Below, in pieces: positions 17,204 through 25,142 of a DNA stretch of 64,000 nt (its first letter is position 1; each line of letters starts with the position of its first letter). The position numbers were made by a program, and so were the translations under genes. The notes under the pieces were generated by a model, which was not told the origin of the DNA, did not search any database, and was given only the letters and a program-made list of their open reading frames with translations. This DNA comes from an uncultured Ruegeria sp. (GTDB lineage Bacteria > Pseudomonadota > Alphaproteobacteria > Rhodobacterales > Rhodobacteraceae). The stretch lies in NCBI RefSeq assembly GCF_947504215.1, contig NZ_CANNGO010000001.1:1-64000 (forward strand), in the 5' to 3' direction.

Positions 17204-18385
17204 ATGAAGACTTTGTACCAATCTCCTACTGATCCCGGTTTCGTACAAGATCCATACCCGTTTTACGACGCGGCGCGGGATTGCGGAGATCTGGTGTACT
17301 GGAACGACTACAACATGGTCTCAGCCGTGTCTCATAATGCTGTTCATACGTTGTTTCGCGATCGCCGGTTTGGTCGTGAAGTTCCGCCCGAATTAGCGCG
17401 TATTGGTCCAGACCACCTCGCGCCGTGGCTTACAGTAGAGGCACATTCGCTGCTGGAAGCCGAACCACCCAGGCACACGCGTCTGCGCGCTTTGGTCATG
17501 CGGGCGTTCACGTCGCGCGCCATCACGGCGCTTACGCCATCCATCGAAGATCTTTGCAACACCCTTATCGATGCTTTCCCTGCTGGACCATTTGATCTGC
17601 TGGAAACCTACTGCACGCAGGTTCCGGTCATTACGATCTGCCGTCTGCTAGGCGTCCCCAAGGATATGGCGCCCAGCCTGCTTCGCTGGTCGCATGACAT
17701 GGTCGCGATGTATCAGGCCAGCCGCACACGCAAGATCGAAGACAGGGCCGCGCAATCTGCGCAGGACTTCACCAGTTTTCTCGACGACTACATTCGAAGC
17801 CGGCGCAGTGATCCGCGAGACGACTTGATCACCCGACTAATCGCTGCCGAAGAGGAGGGCGAAAAGCTCTCTCGGGACGAGTTGGTGGCGACCTGCATAC
17901 TTATTCTAAATGCGGGCCACGAAGCCACGGTCCATTCCCTTGGCAACGGGGTGAAAACGCTGTTGCAGACCGGAACCGGCCCGCAAGCGTTCGCGGCCGA
18001 TGCCATCGACAAAACTGTCGAGGAAGTCCTGCGGTATGACCCGCCTTTGCACATGTTCACACGCTACGCTTACGAACAGGCCGAACTATTTGGGCACTCC
18101 TTCAAGCGGGGGGATCAGGTGGCTCTGCTGCTGGGCGGGGCGAATCGTGACCCTGCAATCTGGCCAGATCCAAACAGGTTCGATCCGGCGCGTGCGATTC
18201 AAACCAACACCAGCTTCGGCGGAGGATTGCATTTCTGCGTCGGTGCACCGCTTGCTAGGCTGGAAATGCGGATTGCTCTGCCGGTTCTGTTCCAAAGATG
18301 CCCAAATCTGCGGTTGTCGGAACAACCTGTTTATTCAAACAGCTATCACTTTCATGGCTTAGAACGCCTTTTGGTGCAGGCCTAA
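17204..18385 (+). CDS. Cytochrome P450
   Basis: A soluble bacterial P450 of 393 residues. It has the I-helix AGHEAT oxygen-activation motif, the ExxR motif in VEEVLRYDPP and the haem-binding loop FGGGLHFCVG with ligand Cys345. P450s need a ferredoxin partner, and none is adjacent. The start at MKTLYQSPTDP is chosen by similarity to related P450s; ATGs 6 and 12 codons upstream are possible, and no start has a good Shine-Dalgarno. It is divergent from dctB with a very short spacer and convergent with the Lrp gene. The substrate is unknown. Confidence 0.93.
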   Translation: MKTLYQSPTDPGFVQDPYPFYDAARDCGDLVYWNDYNMVSAVSHNAVHTLFRDRRFGREVPPELARIGPDHLAPWLTVEAHSLLEAEPPRHTRLRALVMRAFTSRAITALTPSIEDLCNTLIDAFPAGPFDLLETYCTQVPVITICRLLGVPKDMAPSLLRWSHDMVAMYQASRTRKIEDRAAQSAQDFTSFLDDYIRSRRSDPRDDLITRLIAAEEEGEKLSRDELVATCILILNAGHEATVHSLGNGVKTLLQTGTGPQAFAADAIDKTVEEVLRYDPPLHMFTRYAYEQAELFGHSFKRGDQVALLLGGANRDPAIWPDPNRFDPARAIQTNTSFGGGLHFCVGAPLARLEMRIALPVLFQRCPNLRLSEQPVYSNSYHFHGLERLLVQA

Positions 18386-18390
18386 GCCTA

Positions 18391-18870
18391 TCAAGCCTCA
18401 ACCAACGCATTCAGCGGCAGCATTGTGGTCGACTTGATCTCCTCCATCGACAGCAACGCCGTTACGTTGTGGACCCGTACTTCTGAGATCAGAGACTGAT
18501 AGAACTGATCGTAAGCACGGGCGTTTTTAACCCTGACCTTCAGGATGTAGTCGATGTCCCCTGCCAGCCGGTGCGCTTCTTGCACTTCCGGGTGATCCCG
18601 CAAGGCTTTCAGGAATTTGTGCTGCCATTCCGCCTCATGCTCGGACGTTCGGATCAACACGAAAAACGTCGCTTCGAATCCCAGCGCTTCGGCATCCAGC
18701 AAAACAGTCTGCTGACCGATGATCCCGGCCCCTTTCATTTTGCGAATGCGATTCCACACCGGTGTCTTGGAGCTGCCAACCTGGGCCGCGATTTCATCCA
18801 GTGACTGACTGGCATCACGCTGCAGTTCGGCCAGAATTTTCCGATCCATGTCGTCTATGCGCACCGACAT
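18391..18870 (-). CDS. Lrp/AsnC family transcriptional regulator
   Basis: A 159-residue regulator with an N-terminal helix-turn-helix (MDRKILAELQRDASQSLDEI; SSKTPVWNRIRKM) and a C-terminal RAM/AsnC ligand domain (DIDYILKVRVKNARAYDQFYQ). Such proteins bind amino acids and act as octamers. It is divergent from the cobA-cysI-cysH cluster with about 140 nt between, including a 14-bp palindrome, and is therefore a candidate local regulator of sulfur assimilation. That link is inferred from position only. Confidence 0.93.
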   Translation of the reverse strand: MSVRIDDMDRKILAELQRDASQSLDEIAAQVGSSKTPVWNRIRKMKGAGIIGQQTVLLDAEALGFEATFFVLIRTSEHEAEWQHKFLKALRDHPEVQEAHRLAGDIDYILKVRVKNARAYDQFYQSLISEVRVHNVTALLSMEEIKSTTMLPLNALVEA

Positions 18871-18920
18871 TCCAAATTTCCTTCCGTTTCGAAACCAACG
18901 TCCCGATGCATCCGCAAGTT

Positions 18921-18934
18921 AGAACATATGTTCT
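18921..18934. promoter_or_regulatory. 14-bp palindrome in lrp-cobA divergent region
   Basis: AGAACATATGTTCT is a perfect palindrome midway between the divergent lrp-type gene and cobA. It is a candidate operator for the Lrp-type regulator or another sulfur regulator. A second imperfect palindrome, GGAATATTTCC, lies at 18964-18974. Confidence 0.45.
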
Positions 18935-19014
18935 TATTTCGACGGACATATGGCGCTTTGGTGGGAATATTTCCTATATTGAGAGGCAAGTCAAACCAAG
19001 CTCGAGACGATCCG

Positions 19015-19791
19015 ATGCAGCATTCACATGAGACAAAAGACACAGGACATGTCGACTTTGTTGGCGCCGGCCCCGGTGATCCGGAATTGCTGACGCTCAA
19101 GGCCCTGTCTGCATTTGATCAGGCGGAGATTGTCCTGCATGACCGTTTGATCAGTGATGAGGTTCTTGCGCTGGCAGGCCAAAATGCGGCGCTGGTCGAT
19201 GTTGGCAAAGCTGGGTTTGGACCGTCCTGGAAGCAAGAAGATATTGATCAGCTTCTGGTCGAACATGCCTTGCGGGGCAAGCGCATTGTGCGCCTGAAAT
19301 CCGGGGACCCCACTGTATTTGGCCGCCTGGACGAAGAAATCGAAGCGGTTGAGGCTGCTGGTATCCCCTGGCGTATCATTCCCGGCATCACCGCTGCATC
19401 CGCAGCAGTTGCGGGAATAGGTCAGAGCCTAACCCGCCGTGGCCGCAACTCTTCTATCCGGTTCCTGACCGGGCATGACATGAAAGGTTTTGCCGATCAC
19501 GACTGGGCCGCGCTAGCGCGCGCAGGTTCTGTTGCTGCCATCTACATGGGCAAGAAGTCTGCCCGTTTCATTCAGGGTCGCTTAATCATGCATGGCGCAG
19601 ATCGCGCCACGCCGGTCACTCTGGTCGAAAACGCATCGCGCCCTGATCAACGCATTCTGCCCACTACGCTGGATCGACTACCGGCCGATCTGGCCGCCGC
19701 CGAAATGGACGGCCCCGCCCTGACATTTTATGGCCTTGCGCCGCGCGATGCGGCGCAGGCTGCCACCGAATTCAATAAGGAGCTTGCCTGA
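19015..19791 (+). CDS. cobA: Uroporphyrinogen-III C-methyltransferase (SUMT)
   Basis: SUMT methylates uroporphyrinogen III at C2 and C7 to precorrin-2, the branch point to siroheme and cobalamin. The 258-residue product has VDFVGAGPGDPELLTLKA, LKSGDPTVFGR and RIIPGITAASAA, all SUMT signatures. There is no fused CysG dehydrogenase/chelatase domain. The start MQHSHETK is used; the frame extends 29 codons upstream into the regulatory region. It overlaps the DUF2849 gene (ATGA-type) and heads the sulfate reduction operon, so its product here probably supplies siroheme for CysI. Confidence 0.95.
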   Translation: MQHSHETKDTGHVDFVGAGPGDPELLTLKALSAFDQAEIVLHDRLISDEVLALAGQNAALVDVGKAGFGPSWKQEDIDQLLVEHALRGKRIVRLKSGDPTVFGRLDEEIEAVEAAGIPWRIIPGITAASAAVAGIGQSLTRRGRNSSIRFLTGHDMKGFADHDWAALARAGSVAAIYMGKKSARFIQGRLIMHGADRATPVTLVENASRPDQRILPTTLDRLPADLAAAEMDGPALTFYGLAPRDAAQAATEFNKELA

Positions 19792-20105
19792 TGGCCCGCG
19801 CTTTCACCCCCAAAGTCGTCACTGCAAACGATTTGCTAGAGGGCGATGTGATTTATCAGACCGAAGATGACCGCTGGTCGCGTGACCTGGCCGAAGCAGA
19901 GCTGATCACGGACGAAGCACACGCACAGGTTCGCCTGCTTGATGCGGCTCGTCAGGCCAGCAAGATCGTCGGGGCATACCTCGCCGACGCAGCAGCCGGT
20001 GAAAGCGGCCCTGAACCCACCCATTTCCGGGAAGACTTCCGCCGGACTGGCCCGTCCAACTATGCCCACGGCAAACAGGAAACTTCCCAGCAGCCCCGGA
20101 CCTGA
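19791..20105 (+). CDS. DUF2849 protein
   Basis: A 104-residue soluble protein matching the DUF2849 pattern (FTPKVVTANDLLEGDVIYQT, then WSRDLAEAELITDE). Function unknown, but it is characteristically found between cobA and cysI in alphaproteobacteria, which ties it to sulfite reduction or siroheme supply. Its start overlaps the cobA stop. The C-terminal third is polar and probably unstructured, with a PTHFREDFRRTGPSNY segment that looks like a short binding motif. Confidence 0.88.
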   Translation: MARAFTPKVVTANDLLEGDVIYQTEDDRWSRDLAEAELITDEAHAQVRLLDAARQASKIVGAYLADAAAGESGPEPTHFREDFRRTGPSNYAHGKQETSQQPRT

Positions 20106-20170
20106 CCTCAGGCCCCTCTCTCCCCTTTCAAGGCCCCCAGGTTTGGGGCTGCACCTAAGGACAGCTAGAC

Positions 20171-21835
20171 ATGTATCGCTACTCCGAATTCGACACCGCA
20201 TTCCTGGCAGAGCGCAACGCACAGTTCCGCGCGCAGGTCGAGCGCCGCATTGACGGTTCGCTGACAGAGGATGAATTCAAACCGCTTCGCCTGATGAACG
20301 GTCTGTATCTGCAATTGCATGCTTACATGCTGCGGGTTGCCATTCCCTATGGCACACTGAACAGCGCGCAGATGCGTCAACTGGCCCTGCTGGCCGAGAA
20401 GTGGGACAAGGGCTATGGCCATTTCACCACGCGGCAAAACATCCAGTACAACTGGCCTAAATTGAACGACGTGCCAGATATGCTGGACGCGCTGTCCGAG
20501 GTTGGAATGCACGCCATTCAGACCTCAGGCAACACCATCCGCAACGTGACCGCCGACCACTTCGCCGGTGCCGCCGCAGATGAGGTCGCAGACCCGCGCC
20601 CCTATGCTGAATTGCTGCGCCAATGGTCCACCGACCACCCGGAATTCCAGTTCATGCCGCGTAAGTTCAAGATTGCCATCACGGGATCCGAAAACGACCG
20701 CGCGGTGATCAAAGCACATGATATCGGCCTGCAACTGGTTGAACGCGATGGCGTTCTGGGCGCGCGCGTTATCGTTGGCGGCGGCCTGGGCCGTACCCCG
20801 ATGATTGGCAAGGAACTGTCGGACTTCGTCGCCTTTGACGATCTGCTGGCTTACCTTGAAGCAACCGTTTCGGTGTGGAACCAAATCGGTCGCCGCGACA
20901 ATAAGTACAAAGCGCGCATCAAGATCACCGTGCACGAGCATGGCATCGATGCGATCCGCTCCAAAGTCAATGAGCGCTTCCTCCAGACCCGCCCCCAGTT
21001 CAAAGGTGCGGACATGAACCTGTTGGAAGAGATCAAAGGCCACTTTGCGCCGCCAACCTATCGTGACGGTTCGGTGGTCTCGTTTGAGAGCGCCTATACC
21101 AATGATCCGGTCTTCCGGTCTTGGGTCGACACCAACATCGCGCCGCACAAAAACGCGGACCATGCGATCATCACGATCTCGATCAAGAAGCACGGTGCTA
21201 CACCCGGTGATGCGACGGCTGAACAGATGCGCGTGATGGCCGATCTGGCCGAAGAATTCGCCTATGACGAGTTGCGCATCAGTCATGAGCAGAACGTGAT
21301 CCTGCCGCATGTCCACAAATCCGACCTGCCCGCGATCCACGCCAAGTTGAAGGAATACGAACTGGCAACCGCCAATATCGGCTTGATCAGCGACATCATC
21401 GCCTGCCCCGGTATGGACTACTGCGCGCTGGCGACAGCCCGTTCAATCCCGGTGGCACAGCAGATCGCAACCCGTTTCGACGAGTTGAAGCTCGAGCATG
21501 ACATCGGACATCTGAAGATCAAGATCTCGGGCTGCATCAATGCCTGTGGTCACCATCACGTGGGTCATATCGGCATCCTGGGTCTGGATCGTGCAGGCGT
21601 TGAGAACTACCAGATTACTTTGGGTGGTGACGGGACTGACACCGCTGCAATCGGCGACCGCACAGGTCCGGGCTTTGCCTATGACGAAATCGTGCCCGCT
21701 GTCGAACGCATCGTCGAGGCTTATCTGGAACAACGTGAAAGCGCCGAGGAAACTTTCCTTGAAACCTACCGTCGGGTTGGAATGGCACCGTTCAAAGCGG
21801 CCCTCTACCCCGAGGCGCAGGCCAATGCCGCTTGA
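20171..21835 (+). CDS. cysI: Ferredoxin-type nitrite/sulfite reductase
   Basis: Reduces sulfite to sulfide with six electrons. The 554-residue single-chain enzyme contains siroheme and [4Fe-4S] ligands: C412 and C418 in CPGMDYC, and C455 and C459 in GCINACG. Substrate-binding basic residues occur in the TTRQNIQYNW region. No flavoprotein subunit (cysJ) is present, so electrons likely come from ferredoxin, and an fpr-type reductase is 1.3 kb downstream. Nitrite reductase activity is possible for the family, but neighbours cobA, cysH and DUF934 argue for sulfite. It overlaps cysH by 11 nt. Confidence 0.95.
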   Translation: MYRYSEFDTAFLAERNAQFRAQVERRIDGSLTEDEFKPLRLMNGLYLQLHAYMLRVAIPYGTLNSAQMRQLALLAEKWDKGYGHFTTRQNIQYNWPKLNDVPDMLDALSEVGMHAIQTSGNTIRNVTADHFAGAAADEVADPRPYAELLRQWSTDHPEFQFMPRKFKIAITGSENDRAVIKAHDIGLQLVERDGVLGARVIVGGGLGRTPMIGKELSDFVAFDDLLAYLEATVSVWNQIGRRDNKYKARIKITVHEHGIDAIRSKVNERFLQTRPQFKGADMNLLEEIKGHFAPPTYRDGSVVSFESAYTNDPVFRSWVDTNIAPHKNADHAIITISIKKHGATPGDATAEQMRVMADLAEEFAYDELRISHEQNVILPHVHKSDLPAIHAKLKEYELATANIGLISDIIACPGMDYCALATARSIPVAQQIATRFDELKLEHDIGHLKIKISGCINACGHHHVGHIGILGLDRAGVENYQITLGGDGTDTAAIGDRTGPGFAYDEIVPAVERIVEAYLEQRESAEETFLETYRRVGMAPFKAALYPEAQANAA

Positions 21836-22586
21836 CCTGATCCAGACGGAACTGGGCAAAGATCGCGCTGAGTTGACCGAAAGGGTCGACGCGCTGAACG
21901 CCCGGTTCCGCCATCACAGCGCCCATGACGTGATGCATGGTGCCATAGAAGAAATCGACGAGCTTGCCTTAGTTTCAAGCTTCGGCGCGGAATCGGTGGT
22001 GTTGCTTCATATGGCAGCGGTGGTCGACAAGATGACGCCGGTGCTGTTCATCGACACGCAGATGTTGTTCACCGAAACACTGGAGTACCAGCAAGTGGTC
22101 AGCGAGCGTCTGGGATTGCGAAACGTCAAGATCATCCGAGCGGATGATGAAGATGTGGAGCGCGAAGACCCCTATGGCGCGCTGCGGTTGCGGGATACGG
22201 ATGCGTGCTGCAACCTGCGCAAGACCTTCCCGCTGCAACAGGCTTTGTCGGGCTATTGCGGTTGGATCACCGGGCGCAAACGGTTTCAGGCGGGCACACG
22301 CACAACGCTCGAGTTCTTTGAGGTCGAAGACGGCACCGGTCGGATCAAGGTCAACCCACTGGCGCATTGGGCGCCCGAAGATGTGCGCACCTATATGGAC
22401 GAAAACAACCTACCCCGGCATCCGCTGGTGGCGAAAGGATACCCTTCGATCGGCTGTGCGCCCTGCACCTCGCCGGTCAAAGAAGGCGAAGACCCCCGCG
22501 CCGGACGCTGGCGCGATCAGAGCAAAGAAGAATGCGGCATCCACTTTGTTGACGGCAAAATGGTGCGCGCAGGAGAGAAAACATGA
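21825..22586 (+). CDS. cysH: Adenylyl-sulfate (APS) reductase, thioredoxin-dependent
   Basis: A 253-residue PAPS-reductase-family enzyme. The cysteine pairs CCNLRK and SIGCAPC supply a [4Fe-4S] cluster, which marks the APS-using branch and not the cluster-free PAPS reductase of E. coli. The C-terminal EECGIHF holds the catalytic cysteine. It converts APS to sulfite and AMP. The start MPLDLIQTELG lies inside the last codons of cysI (11-nt overlap), and it overlaps the DUF934 gene downstream, so the three are translationally linked. Confidence 0.95.
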   Translation: MPLDLIQTELGKDRAELTERVDALNARFRHHSAHDVMHGAIEEIDELALVSSFGAESVVLLHMAAVVDKMTPVLFIDTQMLFTETLEYQQVVSERLGLRNVKIIRADDEDVEREDPYGALRLRDTDACCNLRKTFPLQQALSGYCGWITGRKRFQAGTRTTLEFFEVEDGTGRIKVNPLAHWAPEDVRTYMDENNLPRHPLVAKGYPSIGCAPCTSPVKEGEDPRAGRWRDQSKEECGIHFVDGKMVRAGEKT

Positions 22587-22990
22587 CTGTAGTTGTAACC
22601 GATGAAGGGTTCACCCCCGATGACTGGACCAATGGCTATGTGACATTGGAAGACGCCGCAAATGACGTTGTGGCGCTGGATGTCGCCTCGGACACGGACC
22701 CCGATGAGTTGATCGACCGTCTGGGCAGCGCTGAAATGGTTCGGGTGGATTTTCCCTCTTTTGCGGATGGGCGTGGTTTTACCATTGCCCGCACATTGCG
22801 CCTGAAAGGATATACCGGACGGTTGCGTGCCAAAGGGCATGTGCTGGCTGATCAGTACGCGATGGCCCGCCGTAGCGGGTTTGACGAGGTCGAAATCGAC
22901 CAGGATCTGGCCTCTCGCCAACCAGAAGATCAATGGCTTGCGCGCGCCAATTGGCTGGACAACAACTATCAGGCCCGCCTGCGCGGTTAA
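22583..22990 (+). CDS. DUF934 protein, sulfite-reduction partner
   Basis: A 135-residue protein with DUF934 features: DEGFTPDDW near the start, VRVDFPSFADGRGFTIARTL and YTGRLRAKGHVLADQYAMARRSGFDEVEI. The family is a frequent companion of cysI/cysH and is presumed to help sulfite reductase, but no activity is established. It starts within the cysH stop region (ATGA-type overlap) and is followed by a strong terminator, so it closes the cobA-cys operon. Confidence 0.92.
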   Translation: MTVVVTDEGFTPDDWTNGYVTLEDAANDVVALDVASDTDPDELIDRLGSAEMVRVDFPSFADGRGFTIARTLRLKGYTGRLRAKGHVLADQYAMARRSGFDEVEIDQDLASRQPEDQWLARANWLDNNYQARLRG

Positions 22991-23015
22991 CTCACCGCCC
23001 GCCAGCTTGTGACAC

Positions 23016-23038
23016 AAGGGGGCAATCCGCCCCCTTTT
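23016..23038 (+). terminator. Terminator of cobA-cys operon
   Basis: AAGGGGGC, loop AATCC and GCCCCCTT then TT form an 8-bp stem with short U-run, 26 nt after the DUF934 stop. It separates the sulfate reduction operon from fpr. Confidence 0.85.
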
Positions 23039-23093
23039 CATGACCTGAATCAAAGCTTAAACGGAGATGTTGGTTTAACAGACCGACAGTGAA

Positions 23094-23930
23094 ATGATGA
23101 CAGAGATGATGCCCGTGACCGAAGCCACCGCCGTTAAGGCCCCTGTCCTGCCGGACGCCCAGACCGTGACCGATGTGAAGCATTGGACTGACAGTCTGTT
23201 TTCCTTCAAGGTGTCCCGCCCCGCCAGCTTGCGTTTTCGCTCGGGCGAGTTCGTGATGATTGGCCTGCTGGGCGACAACGGCAAGCCACTTCTGCGCGCC
23301 TACTCGATCGCCTCGCCATCCTGGGACGAAGAGCTGGAGTTCTACTCGATCAAAGTGCAGGACGGCCCGCTGACATCGAAGCTGCAGCACATCAAACCGG
23401 GTGACCAGATCATCCTGCGGCCCAAGCCTGTTGGTACGTTGGTGCATGATGCATTGCTGCCCGGCAAACGCCTGTGGTTCTTTGCCACCGGCACCGGATT
23501 TGCACCATTCGCCTCGCTGCTGCGCGAGCCGCAGACCTATGAAGATTATGACGAAATCATCATCACCCATACCTGCCGAGAAGTGGCCGAGCTGGAATAT
23601 GGTCGTCAGTTGATCGAACACATCCGTCAGGACGAGTTGCTGGCCGAACTGATCGGCGAAGGATTTGCCGACAAGATCCGCTACTACCCGACCACCACCC
23701 GGGAACAGAGCCCAAAGATGGGACGTATCACCGAGTTGCTGAAAGACGGCACAGTGTTTTCGGATCTGGGTGTCGAAGGTGGCATCAAGCCCGAAACAGA
23801 TCGTGCCATGGTCTGTGGATCACTGGCGTTCAACCTCGATATCAAAGCGATACTGGAAGAATTCGGGCTGCGTGAAGGTGCGAATTCTGACCCGAAGGAA
23901 TTCGTTATCGAAAAGGCATTTGTCGGCTGA
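23094..23930 (+). CDS. fpr: Ferredoxin-NADP+ reductase
   Basis: A 278-residue FAD enzyme moving electrons between NADPH and ferredoxin or flavodoxin. Signatures: FAD-binding LRAYSIASP, the pyrophosphate-binding GPLTSKLQHI, NADP-binding ATGTGFAPFASLLREP and MVCGSLAF, plus a C-terminal FVIEKAFVG typical of subclass I bacterial FPRs. Three ATGs lie close together (23094, 23097, 23106); the first is used and none has a clear Shine-Dalgarno. Its position next to the ferredoxin-type sulfite reductase suggests it may feed that enzyme, although a terminator gives it separate transcription. Confidence 0.94.
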   Translation: MMTEMMPVTEATAVKAPVLPDAQTVTDVKHWTDSLFSFKVSRPASLRFRSGEFVMIGLLGDNGKPLLRAYSIASPSWDEELEFYSIKVQDGPLTSKLQHIKPGDQIILRPKPVGTLVHDALLPGKRLWFFATGTGFAPFASLLREPQTYEDYDEIIITHTCREVAELEYGRQLIEHIRQDELLAELIGEGFADKIRYYPTTTREQSPKMGRITELLKDGTVFSDLGVEGGIKPETDRAMVCGSLAFNLDIKAILEEFGLREGANSDPKEFVIEKAFVG

Positions 23931-24087
23931 TCTGCGTGGCTGGCCGGGAATTCCACACTCAGCCAGCCAAATCCCGCTATAAATCCCTGGATTTTCGTGT
24001 TTCCCGGCACTTATGTTGCTTGAAACAATGCGCGCACCAGTCTAAATTCCGGGCTCGAAATTCTGCAATAATCAAAGGAATGAACCA

Positions 24088-24636
24088 ATAGCTCGCAGAC
24101 CCCACAACGCGCCGCCGCAACGAGACACTGGCCCACGCGTAAACGACAAGATCCGGTCCCCCGAAATCCGCCTGATTGGCGCTGAAGGCGAAAATGTCGG
24201 GGTGGTTCATCCCGCCAAAGCTATGCAGATGGCCGACGAAGCCGGCCTTGATCTTGTAGAGATCTCTCCGAACGCAAATCCCCCGGTCTGCAAGATCATG
24301 GATTTCGGCAAGTTCAAGTATGAGACGCAAAAGCGGGAAGCCGAAGCGCGCAAAAAGCAGAAGATCATCGAGGTGAAAGAGGTAAAATTCCGGCCCAACA
24401 CCGACACGCATGACTACGACGTCAAGATGCGCAATGTGTTCAAGTTTTTGGAAAACGGCGACAAGGTGAAAGTCACCTTGCGTTTTCGTGGCCGCGAGAT
24501 GGCCCACCAGAATCTGGGTCGCGAATTGCTTGAACGCGTTGCGGAAGACACCAAGGACATTGGCAAGGTCGAGAACATGCCAAAGATGGAAGGTCGTCAG
24601 ATGATCATGATGATCGGTCCACTGCCGCAGAAGTAA
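24088..24636 (+). CDS. infC: Translation initiation factor IF-3 with AUA start
   Basis: IF-3 binds the 30S subunit, prevents 50S joining and checks the start codon. The 182-residue product begins [14 protein letters not shown] after the start and continues into [20 protein letters not shown], standard IF-3 sequence. The only start consistent with this is ATA at 24088, with AAAGGA (24074-24079) 8 nt upstream. An in-frame TAA at 24043 and absence of any in-frame ATG exclude a longer canonical start. A non-AUG start parallels the AUU of E. coli infC, which gives autoregulation. No rpmI/rplT follows. Confidence 0.93.
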   Translation: MARRPHNAPPQRDTGPRVNDKIRSPEIRLIGAEGENVGVVHPAKAMQMADEAGLDLVEISPNANPPVCKIMDFGKFKYETQKREAEARKKQKIIEVKEVKFRPNTDTHDYDVKMRNVFKFLENGDKVKVTLRFRGREMAHQNLGRELLERVAEDTKDIGKVENMPKMEGRQMIMMIGPLPQK

Positions 24637-24657
24637 CCTGCCGTCAGCTGTCGTTTT

Positions 24658-25065
24658 CTAAAGCTCTCGCCCATTGGCGGGGGCTTTTTTGTTTGCCAGC
24701 CACCGGGCCGCATCCCGAATATCAAAGGCAAGCGAAATGACATCTACAACAAACAGGATCACAAGAAACCCAAGATAAGTCGATCGCAATTCCGCGCCGC
24801 TCAGCAATAGGCCAATGACGATCACAACCATAGGTGTCCAGAAAACAATGTGTGGCAACGCCATCGCACCAGACATACTGCGGGTCACCAGCATGATCGG
24901 TATGTTGAACGCCATTCCTGCAATCGCAAGAACCGCGATCAGAATCCCCAGCGGCTGATCCAGAAACGCCAACGGTATCAAGTTCACTGGGACCAGAATG
25001 AATGACACCCAGATCTGAACCCACAAAGGCAAGTTCCGAAAACTCGTCCAGATATCTAGCAGCAT
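24658..25065 (-). CDS. Four-helix membrane protein, function unknown
   Basis: A 135-residue integral membrane protein with about four hydrophobic helices (LPLWVQIWVSFILVPVNLIPL; LGILIAVLAIAGMAFNIPIM; FWTPMVVIVIGLLLSGA; YLGFLVILFVVDVISLAFDI) and a charged C-terminus (RDAARWLANKKAPANGREL). I do not recognise a named family. ATG 25065 is used, with a weak GGGG upstream; a GTG 11 codons earlier is possible. Its 3' end overlaps the infC terminator hairpin. Confidence 0.7.
   Translation of the reverse strand: MLLDIWTSFRNLPLWVQIWVSFILVPVNLIPLAFLDQPLGILIAVLAIAGMAFNIPIMLVTRSMSGAMALPHIVFWTPMVVIVIGLLLSGAELRSTYLGFLVILFVVDVISLAFDIRDAARWLANKKAPANGREL
24663..24690 (+). terminator. Terminator of infC
   Basis: GCTCTCGCC, loop CATT and GGCGGGGGC followed by TTTTTT (two G-U pairs). 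It lies 27 nt past the infC stop and overlaps the last codons of the convergent membrane-protein gene. Confidence 0.85.
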
Positions 25066-25142
25066 GTCATAACCCCAAGTCAGTGAGCTGTGAGACACAA
25101 CTATATGGTTCTTCCTGAACCGGAAGGCTGGTCACATCATTG

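Noticed and set aside
20525..21340. 271-codon minus-strand frame opposite cysI
   Set aside because: An antisense shadow; cysI has clear cluster ligands on the plus strand.
23931..23990. TGGCTGG/CCAGCCA inverted repeat after fpr
   Set aside because: The loop is large and there is no U-tract, so I do not call it a terminator.
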